Of a stretch of 64,000 bases of DNA, positions 60,788 to 64,000 are shown one piece after another. Source of the DNA: Terriglobus saanensis SP1PR4 (GTDB taxonomy: Bacteria; Acidobacteriota; Terriglobia; Terriglobales; Acidobacteriaceae); contig NC_014963.1 in assembly GCF_000179915.2 (NCBI RefSeq), positions 1,550,001-1,614,000 on the forward strand. The letters are read 5' to 3'. The number at the start of each line of letters is the position of its first letter. Position 1 is the first letter of the stretch. The translations under genes were made by a program, and so were the position numbers. Under the pieces are notes generated by a model. The model worked only from the letters and a program-made list of their open reading frames with translations. It searched no databases and was not told the DNA's origin.

Positions 60788-61765
60788 TTATAGCTCCAGG
60801 CGGGAGTCTTCGATGGCTAGACGAACGTTGCCGTCGGATTTGGCGAGGCGGCGAACGGCTTCCATCTTGTCCACCCCGGCCTTAAGCATCACGACAGCCG
60901 TCGGAATGGATTTGCTGGCGGACTTGATGGTACGGATGGCGGTGTCGCGGTCGACGCCGGTCACACGCATCAGGACGTTGATGCCGCGTTCTACCAGCTT
61001 TTCGTTCTTCATGTGTACGTTGACCATGAGGTTGTCGTAGACATAGCCCAACCGCGTCATCGCGCCCGTGGTGATCATGTTGGTGATCATCTTCTGGGCG
61101 GAGGAGGCCTTCAGGCGGGTCGAACCGGAGATGACCTCGGGGCCGACTTCGGCTACGACGCAGATATCACAGACTTTAGAAATCGGAGTGTTCAGGTTGC
61201 AGGTGATCGATGCCGTTTTTGCACCGCGCGCACGAGCGTATTCCACCGCACCGACAACGTAGGGCGTGCGCCCAGAGGCGGAGATGCCGATGACGATGTC
61301 TTTCCGGGTGGGGCGGCGTTTGGCGATATCGCGATGGCCCATTTCGGGCGAATCTTCGTTGACGTCCGCAGCCGAGGCGAGGGCTTTCGGGCCGCCGCAC
61401 ATGATGTACTGCACCTGCGCAGGAGCGGTAGAGAAGGTGGCCGGACATTCGGCGGAGTCCAGCGCGGCAATCCGTCCGCTGGAACCTGCGCCGACGTAGA
61501 TCAGGCGGCCGCCGTCCCGCAAAGAACGGGCTACGACGTCGATGACCTGGGCGATTTCAGGGATGGCTTTTTTGACCGCCGCCGCGACCCTGGCGTCCTC
61601 CTGGTTGATAATCCGCGCGATTTCGAGCGCGGATTTCTTATCTAAACCTTCGGAGGCTTCGTTCTGCTTCTCCGTCGCTAGCGACTGGAGATCCGCAGAT
61701 TGTTGGTCTTTCGATACTGCCGGTGTGGCCTTTGCCGGTGTCTCTTCAATCATCGTAGGTGTCAT
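60788..61765 (-). CDS. murQ: N-acetylmuramic acid 6-phosphate etherase
   Basis: A 325-residue SIS-domain enzyme that cleaves the lactyl ether of MurNAc-6-phosphate, part of cell-wall recycling or muropeptide use. The SIS core is RLIYVGAGSSGRIAALDSAE, followed by ISASGRTPYVVGAVEYAR, ISGSTRLKASSAQKMITNMI, and NVHMKNEKLVERGINVLMR. All expected blocks are present. The start may be ATG 61765 or 61753. A TACAAT lies 27 nt upstream of the first. The sugar kinases elsewhere in the window could feed the same pool. Confidence 0.96.
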   Translation of the reverse strand: MTPTMIEETPAKATPAVSKDQQSADLQSLATEKQNEASEGLDKKSALEIARIINQEDARVAAAVKKAIPEIAQVIDVVARSLRDGGRLIYVGAGSSGRIAALDSAECPATFSTAPAQVQYIMCGGPKALASAADVNEDSPEMGHRDIAKRRPTRKDIVIGISASGRTPYVVGAVEYARARGAKTASITCNLNTPISKVCDICVVAEVGPEVISGSTRLKASSAQKMITNMITTGAMTRLGYVYDNLMVNVHMKNEKLVERGINVLMRVTGVDRDTAIRTIKSASKSIPTAVVMLKAGVDKMEAVRRLAKSDGNVRLAIEDSRLEL

Positions 61766-61856
61766 AAAAATCCGTCAGTTGCACGAACGATTGTAGCCCC
61801 ACGTACTGACGTGTGGCTCGTTAAATTGCCTCGCCCTGCATATCCCTCAATCGAGA

Positions 61857-61862
61857 TAAGAT
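61857..61862 (+). promoter_or_regulatory. -10 box TAAGAT of a probable leaderless promoter
   Basis: TAAGAT ends 7 nt before ATG 61870. It overlaps an earlier in-frame ATG (61861), so the later one is preferred as start. Confidence 0.5.
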
Positions 61863-61869
61863 GCAAGCC

Positions 61870-62880
61870 ATGCGCAACGGAAGCCTACTCATAGCCCTCA
61901 TTTTAGTTATTTCTGTGCTTCCTGTTTCGGCACAGGTCACGAACGATCCGGTTCTGGAGAAGCAGCTAAAAGACATCATCGCTGCCCACCATGGAAGGGT
62001 CGCAGTCTTTGCCCAACAGAAGAGTACAGGAAAGACCGTCGCCATGGACGCGGATCTTCCGCTACAGACGGCTAGCACCATCAAGCTGGCGATGCTCTTC
62101 GAAGCGACGCGGCAGGTTGCCGCCGGACAGGCAAAATGGGAAGAGCCTATCACCTTGAAGGCGGTCGACCGCGTCAATGGCTCCGGGCTGCTGACCTTTA
62201 TGGATGCTCCCCTGACGCTCACCCTGAAAGACGTTGCCACCCTGATGGTGATCGTGAGCGATAACACAGCAACGAACCTGATGATCGATCGTTTCACCAC
62301 GAAAGCGGTGGACGAGGACATGATGGCGCTTGGGCTGGACCAGACGTGGCTCTATAAGAAAAGTATGGTGCCGCCGTCCGGACCGATGCCTCCCGATCAG
62401 CCGAAGTATGGCCTGGGAAAGACGACCGCCCGGCAGATCGCTACGGTGATCGAGCGGGTTGGGCGATGCCAGCTGGACGTCCCGGGAAAGGAAGCGCTGC
62501 CACCGGATTCTGCCGTTGCTGCCTGCAAAATCGCTTTGCACATGCTGCAGAGCCAGTTCTATCGCGACGGCATTCCGCGTTATCTGGAGACGCTCGACAG
62601 CAGCGAGGCCGGATCGGGTATCGCCAATAAGACAGGGGGGTTGGAGACGACGCACTCGGATGTAGGCATCATCGCCGGACGTTCTGGCCCAATCATTTTA
62701 GCTCTCTACACGTATGACAACGCCGACCATGCCTGGACGTCGGACAACGAGGGTACCGTTACGATGGCCAAACTTTCGCGGGCAATTGTGCAGGCCTGGG
62801 AGGCGAAGGGAATCGACGGTAAACTGTTGGTTCCCGGCCTGGGACTGGATGCGAAGATCCCTTTACCGGTAAAGCCGTAG
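61870..62880 (+). CDS. Class A beta-lactamase-related serine hydrolase
   Basis: A 336-residue secreted protein with signal peptide (MRNGSLLIALILVISVLPVSA, cut before Q). The catalytic S-x-x-K is STIK at residues 69-72, SDN at 130-132, and KTG at 254-256. The omega-loop ExxLN motif that carries the deacylating Glu166 of true class A enzymes is missing; the region reads PPDQPKYGLGKTTARQIA. It is therefore more likely a penicillin-binding carboxypeptidase or esterase-like hydrolase than a potent beta-lactamase. The start is ATG 61870, 7 nt after a -10 box. It is divergent from murQ. Confidence 0.85.
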   Translation: MRNGSLLIALILVISVLPVSAQVTNDPVLEKQLKDIIAAHHGRVAVFAQQKSTGKTVAMDADLPLQTASTIKLAMLFEATRQVAAGQAKWEEPITLKAVDRVNGSGLLTFMDAPLTLTLKDVATLMVIVSDNTATNLMIDRFTTKAVDEDMMALGLDQTWLYKKSMVPPSGPMPPDQPKYGLGKTTARQIATVIERVGRCQLDVPGKEALPPDSAVAACKIALHMLQSQFYRDGIPRYLETLDSSEAGSGIANKTGGLETTHSDVGIIAGRSGPIILALYTYDNADHAWTSDNEGTVTMAKLSRAIVQAWEAKGIDGKLLVPGLGLDAKIPLPVKP

Positions 62881-62933
62881 GCAATTTCGCATAAAGAGCG
62901 TCAAATAAAGAGAACGCATTAAAAGAGAAGGCA

Positions 62934-63518
62934 ATGAACGAAGTACCGATCCGACCCGAAACACCATCAGAACCCTCCTCTCTTTCGGCCCTCCCATCGC
63001 CCGCCGCGAAATGGACGCTTACGTCGTGGCTCCGTGATCTCGTGGTGTCGGTGTCCATCTCTGCGTTCATCATCATGTTTCTTTACCAGCCGGTGCGTGT
63101 AGAAGGCACCAGTATGCTGCCGATGCTGGAGGACCAGGACCGTCTGTTTATTAACAAAATGGCGTATCACGTGGGGGATATTCAGCGCGGCGATGTCGTG
63201 GTCTTTCAATATCCACGCGACCATACGAAGAGTTACATCAAGCGCGTGATCGCTCTGCCGGGTGACCGGTTGCGGATCGACCATGGTCAGGTCATCGTGA
63301 ACGATAAGCCGCTGTTTGAAAAGTATGTTCCCGTGCGCTTTGTGGATTCGCGGTCGCAGCGGGAGATCCAGATGCCGCTTGGAGAGTATTACGTCATGGG
63401 AGATCATCGCTCGATCTCATCGGATAGCCGCGACTTTGGGCCTGTGGACAAGGAACTGATCTATGGACGCGCTGCTTTTGTCTATTGGCCGTTCGACCAG
63501 GCGGGAGTTGTGCGTTAA
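62934..63518 (+). CDS. lepB: Signal peptidase I
   Basis: A 194-residue membrane serine protease that removes Sec signal peptides outside the cytoplasmic membrane. It has one N-terminal anchor (VVSVSISAFIIMFLYQPVRV), the catalytic Ser in VEGTSMLPMLEDQD and the Lys in SYIKRVIALPGDRLRI, and the C-terminal box YYVMGDHRSISSDSRDFGPV. It is at the short end of the family. GAGAAGG lies about 3 nt before the ATG. It follows the beta-lactamase-like gene by 53 nt. Confidence 0.95.
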   Translation: MNEVPIRPETPSEPSSLSALPSPAAKWTLTSWLRDLVVSVSISAFIIMFLYQPVRVEGTSMLPMLEDQDRLFINKMAYHVGDIQRGDVVVFQYPRDHTKSYIKRVIALPGDRLRIDHGQVIVNDKPLFEKYVPVRFVDSRSQREIQMPLGEYYVMGDHRSISSDSRDFGPVDKELIYGRAAFVYWPFDQAGVVR

Positions 63519-63603
63519 CCTATAAACGAAAGTGATGTTCCCACACAACACCGGGGCACGCTTCTACATCAGAGTGAACATCTTCAACTTTTCACCCGGA
63601 GTT

Positions 63604-63735
63604 CCAATGAAAAAGCTCGCACACATCGTCATCGCATTGATCGCTCTGGTCATCGTCAGCGGAGAGTTCAGTCCGCTTGCTGCACAGCCTTATCACAGAC
63701 GTCATCATCGTCATCATCATCACCCACGTCGTTAG
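63604..63735 (+). CDS. His-rich secreted micro-protein (43 aa)
   Basis: A 43-residue protein made of a signal peptide (KKLAHIVIALIALVIVSG) and a very short mature tail that ends in a His/Arg-rich run (AAQPYHRRHHRHHHHPRR). CGGAG lies 6 nt before the ATG at 63604. The tail could bind Zn, Cu or Ni. It is followed at once by a perfect terminator, which supports it as a discrete transcription unit. No homologous family is recognised. Confidence 0.65.
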   Translation, partial: PMKKLAHIVIALIALVIVSGEFSPLAAQPYHRRHHRHHHHPRR

Positions 63736-63744
63736 TAACAAAAA

Positions 63745-63771
63745 GGCCTCCGAGAAATCGGAGGCCTTTTT
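63745..63771 (+). terminator. Intrinsic terminator after the His-rich gene
   Basis: A 9-bp perfect stem GGCCTCCGA (63745-63753) with TCGGAGGCC (63758-63766), a stable GAAA tetraloop and TTTTT after. Symmetric A-rich upstream flank may make it work in both directions. Confidence 0.9.
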
Positions 63772-63800
63772 GTTGGGGATTACTTTTGGTGGTTCTAAAA

Positions 63801-63836
63801 GCAGATCTTTTCGCTTCGCTACGGGATGACAAAAGG
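63801..63836 (+). repeat. Dispersed hairpin repeat, copy F (third part only)
   Basis: GCAGATCTTTTCGCTTCGC with TACGGGATGACAAAAGG matches the last part of copies A-C. The CCCCAT hairpin is missing. It lies between the terminator and tpiA. Confidence 0.6.
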
Positions 63837-63883
63837 GCTGCTGCAAATGACGGAGGTCTGCCTCGAAATGACAAAGGGAAACG

Positions 63884-64000
63884 CTAAAACTGGTATTTGA
63901 CCAGGCGCGCGAAGGACGTGGGATCGAGGCTGGCGCCCCCGATCAGGGCCCCATCGATGTTGGGCATACTGAGAAGAGCGCCGATGTTGTCCGGCTTGAC
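63884..64000 (-). CDS. tpiA: Triosephosphate isomerase (C-terminal end, runs off window)
   Basis: Only the last 38 codons are inside the window, on the minus strand, ending with TAG at 63884-63886. They read [21 protein letters not shown], then [17 protein letters not shown]. The VKP-DNI and [11 protein letters not shown] phrases are the conserved C-terminal beta-strands and phosphate-binding loop of TIM. The enzyme interconverts dihydroxyacetone phosphate and glyceraldehyde-3-phosphate in glycolysis. No terminator is clearly visible just after the stop except the partial repeat. Confidence 0.92.
   Translation of the reverse strand, partial: VKPDNIGALLSMPNIDGALIGGASLDPTSFARLVKYQF

Noticed and set aside
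1-64000. tRNA, rRNA, prophage or insertion sequence
   Set aside because: No cloverleaf-type sequence, transposase, integrase or phage structural gene was recognised. The only mobile-like DNA is the hairpin repeat family.

Overview
The window looks like a chromosomal segment of an Acidobacteriota bacterium, most likely family Acidobacteriaceae (Terriglobus, Edaphobacter or Granulicella type). This is inferred from several signs. The coding sequence is GC-rich and uses many TTG and GTG starts. There is a large pro-kumamolisin/Ig-repeat surface protein. Glycoside hydrolases of families GH92 and GH30 are present. The window carries a full set of outer-membrane and lipid A genes. Small hairpin repeats containing CCCCATTCTTTCGC are scattered between genes. 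No rRNA, tRNA, CRISPR array, prophage or insertion sequence was recognised.

Layout. Positions 1-3.6 kb (minus) hold an RND efflux pump: a permease and the start of its adaptor. From 3.7 to 7.4 kb come a small unknown protein, a BadF-type sugar kinase and a Tat-exported GH92 mannosidase. From 7.4 to 10.5 kb is glyQS. From 11.6 to 25.4 kb is a long plus-strand housekeeping run: a fused LptC/LptA-like gene, lptB, rpoN, hpf, rapZ, an MsbA-like exporter, yicC, gmk, rpoZ, a family 4 uracil-DNA glycosylase and priA. From 25.4 to 28.2 kb are an HU protein, dcd, a LuxR regulator and a SYLF lipid-binding protein. From 28.3 to 30.8 kb are a lipid A-type acyltransferase, lpxD and a P-loop protein.

From 31 to 43 kb are a beta-propeller lipoprotein, a homocysteine methyltransferase/MTHFR fusion, xseB, a decayed zeta-toxin-like gene behind an intact small partner gene, a polyprenyl synthase, yajQ, tatD, metG, a YncE-like propeller and a GH30 hydrolase. 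From 42.7 to 49.8 kb are rlmN, a hexuronate-type MFS transporter, hldD, a ROK sugar kinase, a PCYCGC-type protein and glmU. From 49.9 to 64 kb are the Ig-repeat protein, ppk, ctaA, proC, murA, a Spy/CpxP-like protein, murQ, a class A beta-lactamase-like hydrolase, lepB, a His-rich micro-protein and the 3' end of tpiA.

Shared functions. Envelope construction dominates: lptCA, lptB, msbA, lpxD, the acyltransferase, hldD, glmU, murA, murQ and lepB. Carbohydrate use is a second theme: GH92, GH30, two sugar kinases and a hexuronate-type transporter.

The most informative non-coding signals are three. A TANNNT -10 box lies only 6-8 nt before the start codon of at least eleven genes, which suggests leaderless transcripts. 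A dispersed hairpin repeat with covarying stems occurs in six places. A zeta-toxin-like gene is broken by two lesions that can be reconstructed base by base. Start codons were revised where a Shine-Dalgarno or -10 box decided between candidates.
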